Below, piece by piece: positions 43,501 through 56,059 of a stretch of DNA of 64,000 nt; position 1 is the first letter of the stretch, and every line of letters begins with the position of its first letter. The position numbers and the translations under genes were made by a program. The notes below the pieces were generated by a model. That model saw only the letters and a program-made list of their open reading frames with translations, did not search any database and was not told the DNA's origin. This DNA is from Boesenbergia rotunda (lineage: Eukaryota > Streptophyta > Magnoliopsida > Zingiberales > Zingiberaceae): positions 34,417 to 98,416 of the forward strand of contig JAGFNQ010006458.1 of NCBI GenBank assembly GCA_024364735.1. Direction: 5' to 3'.

Positions 43501-46500
43501 TGTTCGATCGAGGAAAACGATAGAGGAGTGGGAGGTGAATATCGTTATACACTTTTCGGAATAAAAAGAGCAGATACGCAGCGGAAGGAAATTAAATGCA
43601 CAAGAACACAAGTCTATTTTTTACTTGGTTCGGAGTCGCGGTCGGCTCCTACTCTAAGGCCCACGGTCCTTGACCGTTTACTTTGTGCAATACTATAATC
43701 GTGCAAAAAGATTTACAAGTCAAGTACAAGAATATTTCAGGAAATTGAAATTGCTACACTTTTCGTTACCGACTCCCAATGTGGATAGTATTTCAGAGCA
43801 GAGGGTCGTCGTCGAAGCTGGAATCTCGAAGTCGAAGTTAGCTGGGGCGTAGCGCTTGAACGAAAAGCTTTAGAGCGTTGAGAAAAAGTTGTGTTGAAGC
43901 CTTGGGGTCGAGCACCCTTTTATAGTGCTCCTGGGGGCGCCTGACACGTGCCTTCACCTACGAGAAACTCAATCGCAGCTCGGTCAGCGCTTATCCCCTC
44001 TGATTCGGCCCCTGGTCTGATTGGGGCGCCTGGGACCTCTCGGGCGCCTAGGTTGACCTGGTCCAGTCGCTTCGTGGCAGATTTGCTTCGATGGCTACTT
44101 TGGCTTTGACCTTGGGCGCCCGAGACCTCCTGGGCGCCTAGCCCAGTGTGGTTTCGAAGCAGTCTTGCATCTTGCTGTTTTGACCTTTTACCTTGGGCGC
44201 CCGGGACCTCCCGGCCGCCTAGCCCAGTTGCCTGCCCCTTCCTCTGGGGCGTTCTGAGCTGCAGAAACACAATCCTTCGGTCCCTGAAACCAAGGTTAGT
44301 TCCAAAACAAACTAATCAAGAATGTTAGTCATTATTTACAGTCGTAGCTGTCTTGGTTCTGACTTCGGGTCAAGCAAATGGAACCCTAGGTCGAACCGAC
44401 GCTTAATGTTCCCTCTACAGGGAGCGCGTCCTCACCTACTCCTCTCGGGAGAATTTACCTTTTTGCCAACCGGCTCCTCCGGTTGGACTTTTGCCCAGCA
44501 TTACTCACCAGGTCTTCTTGCCCAGTTTGCGACCAGGACTTAGTGCCCAATTCCTCGAACCAGGTCTTCGGTGCTCAACCCACGACCAGGACTTAGTGCT
44601 GAATTCCTCGAACCAGGTCTTCGGTACCCAGCCCTCGGCCAGGACTTATTGCCCAAACTTATGTCAGGACTTAGTTGCCCAGCCCGCGGCCAGGACTTCT
44701 TGCCTAGATTAACTAGATCTTCCCTGCACACTTGAGTAACTTTATTAGATCACAAATGATACTTAACTTTGAATCCTTTGCCAATATCAAAACAAGGTTC
44801 GATATGGTGCTTCCCGCACCAACAATCTCCCATTTTTGATTTATGACAACACAATTCAAAGTTAAGTAAAAACTTATAACAGTTAAGAAAAGAAGGTAAA
44901 AATGAAGTATAGCAGTTATGAACAAAATAAATGTAGATTTGAAAGAAAATCCATTATTTCTCATACTCCCCCTAAAACCCTGAATACTTGTGTTATAAAA
45001 TGCTTAACTTTGACCTTTCCTCCCCCTTTGACATATATCAAAAACATACACGGGCGAATAAGGTTTCTGATAGAGAGTTTTTTTTTTTCAAAAAGAGTAA
45101 AAACATTTGCATCAACAAAAACTTTTTACACTTAAACAATTTTGCATTTTGAAAAGTTTTGTAAGCCTAAATTTTGTTAAAAAATCTTTTTACTTACAAG
45201 GCTTTGCAAAAAGAATTCTAAAAAAAATTATTTAGGCAAAATTTTGAAGCCAAATTTCCCAAAACAAATTCCAACTTTGAGAATTAGAAAAAAAAATTGT
45301 TTACTAAAAAAAAATTGCACACTTAGAAGAATTTGTTTAGAAATACTTTGTGCATTTTGAAAAACAAAAATTTTATGAAATTTCTTGACAAGTTTTTTAC
45401 CATAAAAACTTTACTTAGAAATATTTGCCAAAATTTTCAAAAAGTTTTTGCTCTGACAAATTTTGTTTACTAAGGAAAATTTTACTTAGGAAAAAAACTT
45501 GTACTTAAAAAAATTTGAAACACTTGGACATATTTAAAAAATTTTGAAGCACAAGAAATAGTTGAAAGCACTTGAAGTATTTTGACAGTACTTTGAAATT
45601 TTAACAGCACTTAGCCCTTAAAAAAATTTGAAGTACTTTGAAATTTTTGCTTTACTTTTTGAAAAATAGATAAAAATTTAAATATATATATATTTTAAAA
45701 AAAGTTTCCTTTCTCTCTTTCTCTCCCCCTTAATGTGAAACTCTTCTACTTATGAACATTGCACAAAGCTCCCTCATGATTTGAAATTTTCCCCTTGAAG
45801 CTTTTCGAAAGAATATATGAAAAGAGTTCTAAGTTTAAACATACTCATAAGTTCAGTTTGAAATGATATTTTGAAAAAAAATTTCTGGGTATCAGAAAAG
45901 AGATTCTACGATAGAAAAACCTTAGGTTAAAGTGAAAATATTTTTGAGAGCTTCTATGATAAACTTTCTTTGAAAAGGAGGAAAAAGTTTAAGGAAGAGT
46001 TTAATTTTCACGTGTTCTACTCTCCCCCTTGGACATATATCAATAAAGAACTTTTTGAAAAATATATTTTGAAAGAAATTTAAAGTTTTTGTATTAGAGC
46101 TTAATAGTCTTGAAAATATATAAAAAAATTGCGCGAAAAATTAATCCTAAGTAAAATAATGTCAAGAATTATGATAATTTTTAAGTAACAAAATTTTGAA
46201 AGAATGAAGAATTGATGCTAAAAAATAGAATTGGAGTCAAGTGTATATTTTTATTGTGTCCATGCATGATAAGCAACAAAAAATATTTAATCAATAAGTT
46301 TACTTGTTTTGAATATTTTGAAAAATGTAAATACTTTAAAAAAAATACAAGTACTTTTTAAATGATATTGAGCATTTTTAAAGATGCAAGTACCCCCCTT
46401 TGTTTTAAAAAAAATATCTGTAATTTTGAAAAATATAAGTCACTTTTGACAAATATCATGCATTTTTGAAAAACATAAGTACTTTTTGAAAAATATTATG

Positions 46501-47110
46501 AATTTGGAAAACATAAGTACTTTGAAAAATATTATGAATTTGAAAAACATAAATACTTTGAAAATATTATGAATTTGAAAAACATAAGTACTTTGAAAAT
46601 ATTATGGATTTGAAAAAATTTAATTTTTTTAAAACATAATATTTTACTTGACTTTGTTTCTTTTCCAGTCTGACACAATCCTAGAAAACTTTGTTAACTA
46701 TATAATATCAGTATCTTTGAAAAATATAAGTCACTTTTGACAAATATCATGCATTTTTGAAAAACATAAGTACTTTTTGAAAAATATTATGAATTTGAAA
46801 AATATAAGTACTTTGAAAAATATTATGAATTTGAAAAACATAAGTACTTTGAAAATATTATGAATTTGAAAAATATAAGTACTTTGAAAATATTATGGAT
46901 TTGAAAAATTAAGTACTTTTTGAAAAATTTTAATTTTTTTAAAACATAATATTTTACTTGACTTGATTTCTTTTCTAGTCTGACACAATCCTAGAAAACC
47001 TTGTTGACTACAAGGATATTTTCCTAAGTGTCCTAGTGATTCTCCAACTCAAGTAAATATTATTTTCAAAAAAATATGATTAAAAAATAGTACTTTGAAG
47101 GAAAATATGT
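43501..47110 (-). mobile_element. Truncated C-family element in A-prime
   Basis: The 3' LTR (43501-44824, TGTTCGATCGAGG to GCACCAACA) is followed on the minus strand by the polypurine tract (44825 onward) and about 2.3 kb of AT-rich untranslated DNA, then breaks off at about 47110 where A-prime LTR sequence resumes. The LTR has the GGCGCC cluster (43930-44220) and a diverged minisatellite (44500-44710). The gag and the 5' LTR are missing. Confidence 0.8.
46430..47010. repeat. 285-bp duplication of 36-bp repeats
   Basis: A block of about 285 bp occurs twice in tandem. Each block begins with TTGAAAAATATAAGTCACTT, continues with several 33-36 bp units of the ATTATGAATTTGAAAAACAT type and ends with GTCTGACACAATCCTAGAAA (about 46670 and 46977). 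It lies in the untranslated region of the truncated C-family element and is a higher-order repeat. Confidence 0.8.
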
Positions 47111-47129
47111 TTTAAAAAGGACTTAATAA

Positions 47130-48183
47130 TGCAGTGCATGAAAATATAGCAGGGATGACGGCTTCAGCATGGTGAAGGGTTGCATGGAGATAAGCTGGAG
47201 GCTTGTATGCACCCGAGGAACCTTGGTATAGCAGGGATGATGAGCCGAAAGGCGCAGACTTCGAGGCGTACGTGAAGGACGACATGGAGACAAGCAGGAG
47301 GCTTGTGTGCATCCGAGGGACGAGGGCCGAAGACGAAGAGGGCGCGAAGGCAATAGTCAAGGCTGCTGGTGAAGAGTCAGCAAAGTCATGAAAGGACAAG
47401 AGCCGATGGAGGAGGACTCCAAGGGCAAACCGGGAAGTGGACTTCAAGGGCACACGTGAAGGGTGGTATGGAGGCAAGCCAAGGGAAGGTTTGTGTGCGC
47501 AACCGAGGGACGATAGCCGGTGGAAGAATAATTCGAGGGGCAAGCCGAGGGAGTGTACCCGAAGACACGCATGAAGGAGGGTCAACGGAGTGTGTAGGAG
47601 TGCTGTTGTAAGCTGGGCAAGCGACTAGTAATGTAGCAACCAACTGCCAAAACTCTCAGTGCGTATTTGACCCTGGACCAGTCGACTGCTCTGGGAGCAG
47701 TCGACTGGTGAGTAGCCAGAATTCGAACGTTGGGGTTGTCAACGGTCGAATTTGGGTGGGGGCAGTCAACTGCCCTGGGAGCAGTAAACTGCCAGCGGGT
47801 TTTCCAGTTTGAGTTTTATTTAAAGAGAACTCAGTTTGGGCTGGGAGTTTTGACGAAATGAGTTTGGTTAGAGCTCAATAGTAGTCTAAGTTCTCAGGTT
47901 TTGTACTCAAGGTTGTGGCGAGGGTTCTCCACCCACAAGGAGCTACGCAAGCTAGCCGGAGGGCATCCGGGGAGTGATCCGCTGAAGGATCGAGGGATCG
48001 TCCACCTTACGGGCTGTCGTGGAGTAGGAGTCTTCATCTCCGAACCACGTAAATAGGTTTGTTAGCGTTGTTGGTTGTTTTAGTTTAGTTTTTATTGTAT
48101 TTCCACTTGCGCACTGACAATGTAGGTAGAAACAAACCGAGAATTGCTATTCACCCCCTCTAGCAACCGGCATCGATCTTACA
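47130..48183 (+). repeat. A-prime 3' LTR, 5'-truncated
   Basis: This aligns with 42700-43500 and then continues past the point where the 5' LTR is cut: GAGCTACGCAAGCTAGCCGGAGG through CACCCCCTCTAGCAACCGG to CGATCTTACA, followed by the GGTTC duplication. Palindrome copies are more diverged (some GTCGAC became GTCAAC), so this copy is older than element A. Confidence 0.82.
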
Positions 48184-48265
48184 GGTTCCACTAGCGTTAG
48201 TCATGCATCATCTGCATGTCACCCCGGGAGCCCGGCATGTGAAGCAGAAACGGAGACATTTTTCA
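48184..48265 (+). pseudogene. Gypsy pol remnant, right part
   Basis: After the GGTTC duplication the gypsy frame from 40278 continues to QKRRHFSQE and then meets a stop and unrelated AT-rich DNA. It demonstrates that A-prime inserted into a gypsy pol sequence. Confidence 0.65.
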
Positions 48266-49899
48266 CAAGAGTAATTTCAAAGTTTGGAAATTCTCATGAA
48301 ATTTCGTAAACTTTTGAAATATCCTAGTTTCTGAAATTTTATGATAATTGTGAAAACTTCCCATTTTTGGAAACTTTCCAATTTTGGAAATTTCCTATTT
48401 TGGAAATTTTCCAATTTTAGGAATATGTAAGTTTTCTTTGTACCAGAAACTTACAATTATTCTGAAAACCTATTATGGAAAGCTCGAAATTTTGGGCACT
48501 TTCTTTCAAGAAAGTCTAGACAAATTTATGGATCATTAATTGACAATTAAATTCGAATTGGTTTTAAATTATTAACAAAATTCTTTACTTTGGGGAGTGC
48601 CTCGGGGAGCCACCGAAATTAAAGTTAGTTGTTGTAATTTAATTTCCTATTTTGAATAAGAATTGCCAAGTTTAATTTGGCTACGCCTCGGGGAGCGTGC
48701 CAAATTAGATTTACGACAAATTTCTTTTCTTTGGGTATCTGAGCCTCGGGGAGCCACCCAAAGAAAATAATTTGTTGTAATTAATTAGTCCATAAATAAA
48801 ATATGTGATCAAATCTTGGAAATTTTTGAGGTGATTCTCAAACGATAATTTCCTTATTTGATTTCTTACATATTATTGTCTTCAAAATTAATTAGGAAAA
48901 TTATTTCCTATAGAGTTTATTTCCTTAAATAAGATTTTCATGAAAATAATATGTGGTTGAATTAAGGGAATCTGTCTCTTAATTTAATAAGATTTGATTT
49001 AGAGAAATCAAAGTCTTAAACATATTATTTCCGAAATTGATTATGACAATTTAGGAAATTGTTTCCCAAAACAATTCCTTAAATAAAGTATGAAATTAGA
49101 ATTAGGAAATCCGGTTCCTAATTCAATTAATGAGACTTGATAAATTAATTCACATACATACTTTATTAAGGAAATCGTTAGTACATGACATAATTATATG
49201 TCATGAATGTGCTTAGAAAGAAAAGGATGAGACCCAAAATCCCTTACAAAATATTAAGGCCAACACCTTCCATTAATATGGTCAGAACCGGAGTTTTGTT
49301 TCTCGTTTGGGTTGATGGACACATCCATGCCCGGCTTGAACCTCAACATGTTCAAACCATGGAATTAGTTTATGATTAATATAGTTGGAGTCAGAGATCA
49401 ATCCTTAGTTTTGGTTGTTGGACACATCCAAGCCTGACTAAACGGTTGAATGAGCTCCAACCATATTAAAACTATTTCTTGATTAATGGGTCAACCTTAA
49501 TCTTGGAGCATCGATTTGTTGTGCCACAGCCAAGGTCGATGTAAAGAGAGGTGCAGTTGGGTGCTATGTATATTGTTGCATACTTGTTAATGAGTTAACA
49601 ACCCAATGATTTATGCAAACATTCAATTAGTTGATAGCATAAAGTGATAGTTACATATATGTGATATGTAATCGGTATAATTACCTACCTTCATAGTTAA
49701 GAATAACTTGATGGCCACAGCCATGGTTGTTCTTATCTATGGTTGGATATCAACCTATTTGGCGATGTTCCTACGATCTCCCGAATTGATAAAAAGGGTC
49801 ATTCAATTCGAAAAATAAATAGGATTTAATTAATGTATGTTGATGCATTCTTTATCATTCTTCTCACATAAGCTCAATTTGTATTTCTAGGATAATCAC
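48266..49899 (+). other. Sequence upstream of copia B gag
   Basis: AT-rich DNA with repeated GCCTCGGGGAGC motifs (48600, 48686, 48750) and several TAAGGAAAT/AGGAAATC-type direct repeats. No LTR of family B and no tRNA-Met PBS is visible, so the 5' LTR of copia B is missing and this may be its leader or another decayed element. No gene is recognised. Confidence 0.45.
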
Positions 49900-51570
49900 T
49901 TGATCATGTCTTCTTTGAATTTGCGTTCCATTTTGGACACCAATAAGCTGACTGGGTCAAACTTCATGGACTGGCTTCGAAACCTGAGGATAGTCCTCAA
50001 GGCAGAAAAGCTTGCTTATGTCCTTGAAGATCAACTTCCCAACCGTCCTCCCGAAAATGCAACTCCAGACCAGTTAGTGGCCTATCAAAAACATGTGACC
50101 GATTCTGAACTTACGAGTTGCATCATGCTAGCTGCTATGGTACCTGAGCTACAAAAGCAGCATGAGCATATGGATGCTTATACCATCATCTTCTATCTTC
50201 ATGAGCTGTTTGACGAGCAGGCGAGATCCGAAAGGTTCGAGGTCTCCAGACTCCTCTTCACCTCTAAGATGCAGGAAGGCACTTCTGTCTCACAGTTTGT
50301 GTTGAAGATGTTGGGGTACATTGAGCGACTAAGCACACTCGGATTTGCAATGGATCATGAACTAAGTATTGACTTAATTCGGCATTGTTTGCCCAAAAGT
50401 TATTCACAATTTGTGATGAACTATCGGATGAACAAGCTGGAGACTACCATTCCTGAGTTGGTCAACCTGCTGAAGACTATAGAACCTTCTGTGAAGCAGG
50501 ATCAGAAGACGGTACTGTTAGTTGGTTCCTCAAAGAAAGGCTCTAAGAGGAAGGCCAAAGAACAGAATAAGGGAAAGAAGAAACAAGCCAAAAAGACTGA
50601 AAAGACCCCAAAAGGCACTTGCCATCACTGTGGCAAGGAGGGTCACTGGCGAAGAAACTGCAAGGTTTATCTTGAGTCCTTGAAGAAGAAGGCATCCGAT
50701 GCCCCATCCTCTTCAGGTATCTTCGTTATTGAATGTCACTCTATTTCCTCAACCGCTTGGGTACTTGATACTGGGTGTAGCTCACATATATGTAATGACA
50801 TACAGGGGCTAAGGAATAGAAGAAGACTCGTCAAGGGAGAAGCGAATTTGCGAGTTGGAAATAGAGCAAAGATTGTTGCTGTTGCCATCGGAACATATTT
50901 GCTAAAGCTCCCTACTGGACTTGCCTTAGAATTGGATAATTGTTATTTTGTTCCTTCGTTAATAAAGAATATTGTATCTATTTCATGCTTGAATGAAAAG
51001 GGTTATCATTTAACTTTTAGTAGCAATTGTTGTTACATAACTTTAAATGATGTTCTTTATGGGACCGGAACTTTGTGCAACGGTATCTACACGTTAGATT
51101 TATCCGGTGACATTTTTAATATCGAAGTTAGCAACAAACGTGCTCGAATAGATAATCAAATAGACTCCTATACGTGGCATTGTCGTCTTGGCCATATAAG
51201 TAAGAAACGCATGACCAAATTTCACCGATGTGGAATTCTGGAATCATTTGAACCCGGTTCATTTGATACATGCGAATCATGCTTAAAAGGCAAGATGACC
51301 AAATTACCCTTTTCCGGAAAAGGTAATCCAGTGGGAGAATTGCTTGGTCTAATACATACTGATGTATGTGGACCAATGTCAATTCTTGCACAAGGAGGCT
51401 ATAGCTACTTCATTACCTTTATCGATGATCACTCACGATTCGGGTATGTGTTCTTGATGAAACACAAATCTGAAGCTTTTGAGAAATTCAAAGAGTTCAA
51501 AAATGAAGTAGAGAAACAGCTTGGCAAAAGTATTAAGATACTTCGATCCGATCGGGTGGTGAATACTTAA
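49900..51570 (+). pseudogene. Copia B gag-protease-integrase (5' part)
   Basis: The frame opens at 49900 (ATG 49906 also fits). It encodes a copia Gag (about residues 10-215), a zinc knuckle CHHCGKEGHWRRNC (241-254), an aspartic protease motif LDTGCSSH (Asp about 290), a GAG-pre-integrase HHCC region (WHCRLGHIS ... CESCLKGK) and the integrase start (HTDVCGPM, then FIDDHSRFG with the second Asp). It stops at 51568 because GGGG has become GGG at 51554-51556; with the lost base the frame would run into the next ORF. The order protease-integrase-RT is Ty1/copia. Confidence 0.9.
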
Positions 51571-52883
51571 GTCAAGAGTTTCAAGATTATCTTAGGGACA
51601 ATGGGATATTGTCTCAATGGACTTCGCCGTATACACCACAACATAATGGTGTATCTGTTAGGCGTAACCGAACCTTGATGGACATTGTTAGATCTATGAT
51701 GAATCATGCAACTCTTCCAAAATCCTTTTGGGGCTATGCACTTAAGACAGCTGTTTACTTGCTAAACAGAGTCCCGACCAAGGTAGTCTCTACTACTCCA
51801 TATGAGACGTGGAATAGTAAGAAACCTCACTTAACTCACCTTAAGATATGTGGTTGTCCTACTTATGTGAAGCGGACTGTATCAGAAAAATTGGATGCTA
51901 AGTCTGATAAATGTCTATTTATTGGATACCCTAAGGAAACAAAGGGTTACCAATTCTATCATCCCTTGGAACAAAAGGTGTTTGTTTCAAGGCATGCTGT
52001 ATTTCTGGAAAAAGAATTTCTTTTACAAGAAAACAGTGGGAGTAGTATTGAACTTGAAGAAGTTCAAGAAACTCCAATAGACATTACAGAGACACCTAGT
52101 CTAGACCCACAACCAATAACTCATAATGATGAGCTATCGGTTGAACCTAAAACAACACCACTTCTTCGTAGATCTAATAGGACACGCAATATTCCAGAGA
52201 GATACGGATTTCTCGTAAGTGAATCGAACGACGAACCTATCAGTTATGATGATGTTCTAAAAAGTTCAGAAAGGGATAAATGGCTTGAAGCCATGAAGTC
52301 GGAAATGGATTCCATGTACGAAAATCAAGTATGGGACTTGGTTAACCCACCTGAAGGGATTAAGCCCATCGGGTGCAAGTGGGTTTTCAAGAAGAAAACC
52401 GACATGGAAGGTAATGTTGTTACCTTTAAGGCTAGATTAGTGGCAAAAGGATATCGTCATAAACAAGGAATTGATTATGACGAAACCTATTCGCCAGTAG
52501 CTAAGCTTAAATCCATTCGGATGCTCCTGGCCATAGCAGCTCATTATGATTATGAGATATGGCAAATGGATGTGAAAACAGCTTTCCTTAATGGAAACCT
52601 GCTTGAGGATGTATACATGATACAACCTGAAGGTTTCACGTCGGTTGATAAAACCAAAATATGCAAGCTTCGACGATCCATATATGGACTGAAGCAAGCA
52701 TCCAGGAGCTGGAACATCCGTTTTGATGAGACGATCAAAGAGTTTGATTTCTCACAAAATCCTGACGAACCTTGTGTGTACAAAAAGGTTAGTGGGAGTG
52801 CAGTCGTATTCCTAGTATTATATGTCGATGACATATTACTTATAGGAAACGATATATCAGTCTTACAGTCGGTTAAAATTTGA
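51571..52883 (+). pseudogene. Copia B integrase-RT (middle part)
   Basis: The frame continues the polyprotein: TPQHNGVSVRRNRT is the integrase motif that normally reads NGVSERRNRT, so the catalytic Glu of DD35E is Val. The integrase C-terminus (WNSKKPHLTHLKICGC) and the RT follow, with QMDVKTAFLNG and the catalytic YVDD box (about 52824). An in-frame TGA at 52881 replaces a Trp codon (a G-to-A type change), and the same frame reopens at once. The loss of the catalytic Glu means this copy could not integrate even with both frame breaks repaired. Confidence 0.92.
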
Positions 52884-53849
52884 TTGTCCAAAACTTTCTC
52901 CATGAAAGACCTGGGAGAAGCAACCTATATCTTTAAGATTAGAATCTATAGAGATAGATCAAAAAGATTGCTTGGTCTTTCGCAGTCTACATATATATAC
53001 CGAGTGCTAAAAAGGTTTAGCATGTCGGAATCCAAGAAAGGTTACCTTCCCATCAGGCATGGGATCAACCTTTCAAAGTCTATGTGTCCGCGCACAGAAG
53101 ACGAAAGGATTTGCATGAATAAGATTCCTTATGCATCCGCGATAGGATCTATCATGTATGCTATGTTATGTACTAGGCCCGATGTATCGAATGCTCTGAG
53201 CGTCACAAGCAGATACCAGTCTGATCCAGGAATGGATCATTGGGCGACTGTCAAGACAATCCTTAAGTACTTAAGAAGAACTAAGGATATGTTCCTAATA
53301 TATGGAGAAGGAGATATGATAATACGTGGGTATACAGACGCCAGTTTCCAGACAGATAAGGATGACTCCAAATCTCAGTTTGGATACGTATTTATTTTGA
53401 ATGGAGGCGCAATAAGTTGGAAGAGTTCCAAACAAGACACCGTAGCGGATTCTACCACGGAAGTGAAATATATTGCAGCTTCGGAAGCAGCAAAGGAAGC
53501 AGTCTGGATCAAGAAGTTTGTCTCAGAACTTGGTGTGGTTCCAACCATTGATGAAGCAGTGCCGGTTTACTGCGACAACAATGGAGCTATTGCACAAGCA
53601 AAGGAACCAAGGTCTCATCAGCGATCCAAACATGTGCTTCGCCGCTATCATCTCATCAGAGAGATTATAAGTAGGAATGATATACAAATTGAGAAAATTC
53701 CCAATGAAAGGAATTTAGCGGATCCTTTAACTAAGGTCTTGCCTCAAAGCAAGTTTGAGGGTCATGTTCGAGCCTGCGGTATTGGATATCGTAGCGATTG
53801 GCATTACGCCAAGTGGGAGTTTGTTAGTAATGTGAGAGAAGTTTCCTAA
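52884..53849 (+). pseudogene. Copia B RT end and RNase H
   Basis: Same frame as the previous ORF after the TGA. It carries the RT connection (FSMKDLGEA), RNase H with YTDASFQTDKDD and ADSTTEVKYIAASEA, and the C-terminal LADPLTK motif, ending at TAA 53847-53849. The usual STTEAEY is STTEVKY, with the second Glu changed to Lys. The stop lies 28 bp inside the 3' LTR (53822), so the pol gene overlaps the LTR, and the purine tract AAGTGGGAG codes for the last residues. Confidence 0.9.
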
Positions 53850-55500
53850 GGCAATCGCCTTATGATTGTAATCATTTATTTTAATAAATGAATATTCACT
53901 ATTTGTGTATACATGTTTGTGTATTTGATTGAGATCTTAAACTCATTTACTGAATGTCCGTAATACAATTCACAGCATGAGAGAATTTGTGATGAATTCA
54001 CAACTAGTGATTATCTCTACATGTGCAATTATGAAGTATTGAAATTGTCCCTAGTCGATGAATTGATAAATACGGACACTATCAATTCTGTTGAAACTAG
54101 CATGGGTTATTCTCTAATCAGCTGATTCTCACTGGCTGGTGACATTGGGATGTCCGGAGATAAACATGAATGCTAGTTAAGGGAACTAGTTCATTGGAGT
54201 GACTAGCTGTAAAACTTCATATGGTAATCTACATATAGATATGTCAATGAAGTTCTTACTGCAGCTTAAGTGCGATGTTCCTTTGACTTGCGGTGTTCAA
54301 GTCATCTTGGTCATGAAGACTTATACTTTGACATCTTAAGTAAGCATCTCCAAGGAGGTGTGGACCTAGGATGGTTGGGTATAAGCCAAAGTGCCCGAAG
54401 ATGTTTGAACAACCTACAAAGGATTCACCACTCCTTGCGAGGAGATGTATACTCAAGGCCTATCATCGGATTGTTACTCGAAGCCTCTGGCCAGAGCATC
54501 ACATGTTCAGAGTATGAATCTCTCAGATACATGAGAGTAATTAGAATCCGTTGGACGAGAAAGACATTGCTTGGGCTAGGTGTGACGTAGTCAGCCTAGT
54601 GGGGACTGACACACATAGACCGTGTCCTGAACCAAGTGGGTATAAGATGGTGAAGGGAATGAGGCACGATTCATTAGAGCTGCTGAAGGGTTTCAGAATA
54701 ATTTCTGAGGTCAACCGTTGATCTTTCGATTAATTGGGGATCATGATGTACTACTAGGTGCCACTCATGATCGTTCTATAATTGGTTAATTATAGACGGC
54801 CAACATAAATCGAAAGCCTATTTAGTCACACGCACTACGAGTAATCTGAGGGATTTAAAACGAGTTGAAAATTGGATTTTTCGATCAAGTGAGATAAGTC
54901 GAATCTGAATTTTTCATAGACGCATCGGAAGCATAAAATGGCTAAGTCTTTTGAAGACTTATTGGACGAATTAAATGAGTTTAATTCGTATGGTATAGGC
55001 TTGGGTTTGGCCGGCCAAAGAGGGTCCCCACCCTCTTTGTTTGGCCGGCCACATTAAAAGGGGAGAACCAAATTGTTTGGTTCAAATTATAAAATAAACC
55101 GAGCGTGGTTTGTTTTATAAAATTATGGATAATATATATAAATTTTTATAAATCGAAGTTTGGTTTATTATTTTCATGGAAATTAAAATAAACTTTGAAT
55201 AGTTTATTTTATTTTATAAAATCAATTATGAATTGATTTTTCCATGATAAGAAAAATTTATATAATAAATTTCTTGTGAAAATTTATTCCATAATAAAAA
55301 GGGAGGCATGGTTGTTTTTATTATAAATTAAATTATGATAAAAACTTGGCATGATGGAATAATTGATAGAAAAATTTATATGATAAATTTCTTATGAAAA
55401 TTTATTCCATAAAAAGGAGACTTGGTGATTGAGAGGCTACTATATAAAGGAACCAAGGCAAGGCTTGAAGATTAATCCAAGAGATCTAGAAATAAGCCCT
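53822..55500 (+). repeat. Copia B 3' LTR, cut by CACTA-2
   Basis: It starts TGTTAGTAATGTGAGAG and matches the minus strand of the solo LTR at 40319-42610 for about 1.7 kb. A TATATAAAGG box lies at 55441-55450. The CACTA-2 transposon begins at 55501, so the last 600 bp or so of the LTR lie beyond the window. Confidence 0.92.
55441..55450 (+). promoter_or_regulatory. TATA box of LTR B
   Basis: TATATAAAGG, preceded by GGCTACTA, is conserved in the solo LTR of the same family. CACTA-2 inserted 50 bp downstream, at or near the expected transcription start, which would disconnect the promoter from the rest of the LTR. Confidence 0.75.
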
Positions 55501-56059
55501 CACTACAAGAAAAAAGTTAAACAACAACGCTTTTTCCGCGTTGTCGTTAATGCTTAAAAAGCGATGTTGATGAAGCCGTTGTAGAAAGTATATCTACGAC
55601 AACGCTTTTTCCGCGTTGTGGTTTGGAGCAAAGACAACGCTTTTTTCGCGTTGTCTATTGGTTTTTAAAAAGCGTTGTTATTGACGCTGTTGTTAAAAGT
55701 CGGGTATCAAAGACAACGCGGAAAAAGCGTTGTGGTTTGGCACAAAGACAACGCAAAAATCGTGTTGTGTATTGTTACTTAAAAAACGTTGTCTTTTTAA
55801 TAGGCAGTGTTTTTCACAATTTATAATATTCACAATTTATAAACATTTTTATTCACAATTGATAATATTCACAATTTACAATATTCACAATTTACAAGCA
55901 TTTTTATTCACAATTGATAATATTCACAATTTACACTGATAATAGTTTACAAAATTCACTTATAATACAGTGCATTATTTACAAAAGTGTTTGTATTCCA
56001 TATTAAATACAAAAAATATCTCAATTCACAAGTTCTATAAAACTTCATCATTCACAAGT

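Larger units (their letters stand above)
40279..48183 (+). mobile_element. Element A-prime: A-like LTR element, TSD GGTTC, deleted
   Basis: GGTTC flanks the unit at 40274-40278 and 48184-48188, with ends TGTTGAGGCAATC and CGATCTTACA. It resembles element A (the GATGTTTGAGCAAAGGGTTTAAG block, palindromes, TATTTAAAGAG box, GGTTTCTCCACCCACAAGGAG). The 5' LTR (40279-43500) contains a solo LTR; a C-family element follows at 43501; the 3' LTR resumes within its sequence at about 47130. PBS, gag and internal DNA are missing. The simplest history is insertion of a C element into the 5' LTR and then a deletion from inside that element to inside the 3' LTR. Confidence 0.75.
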
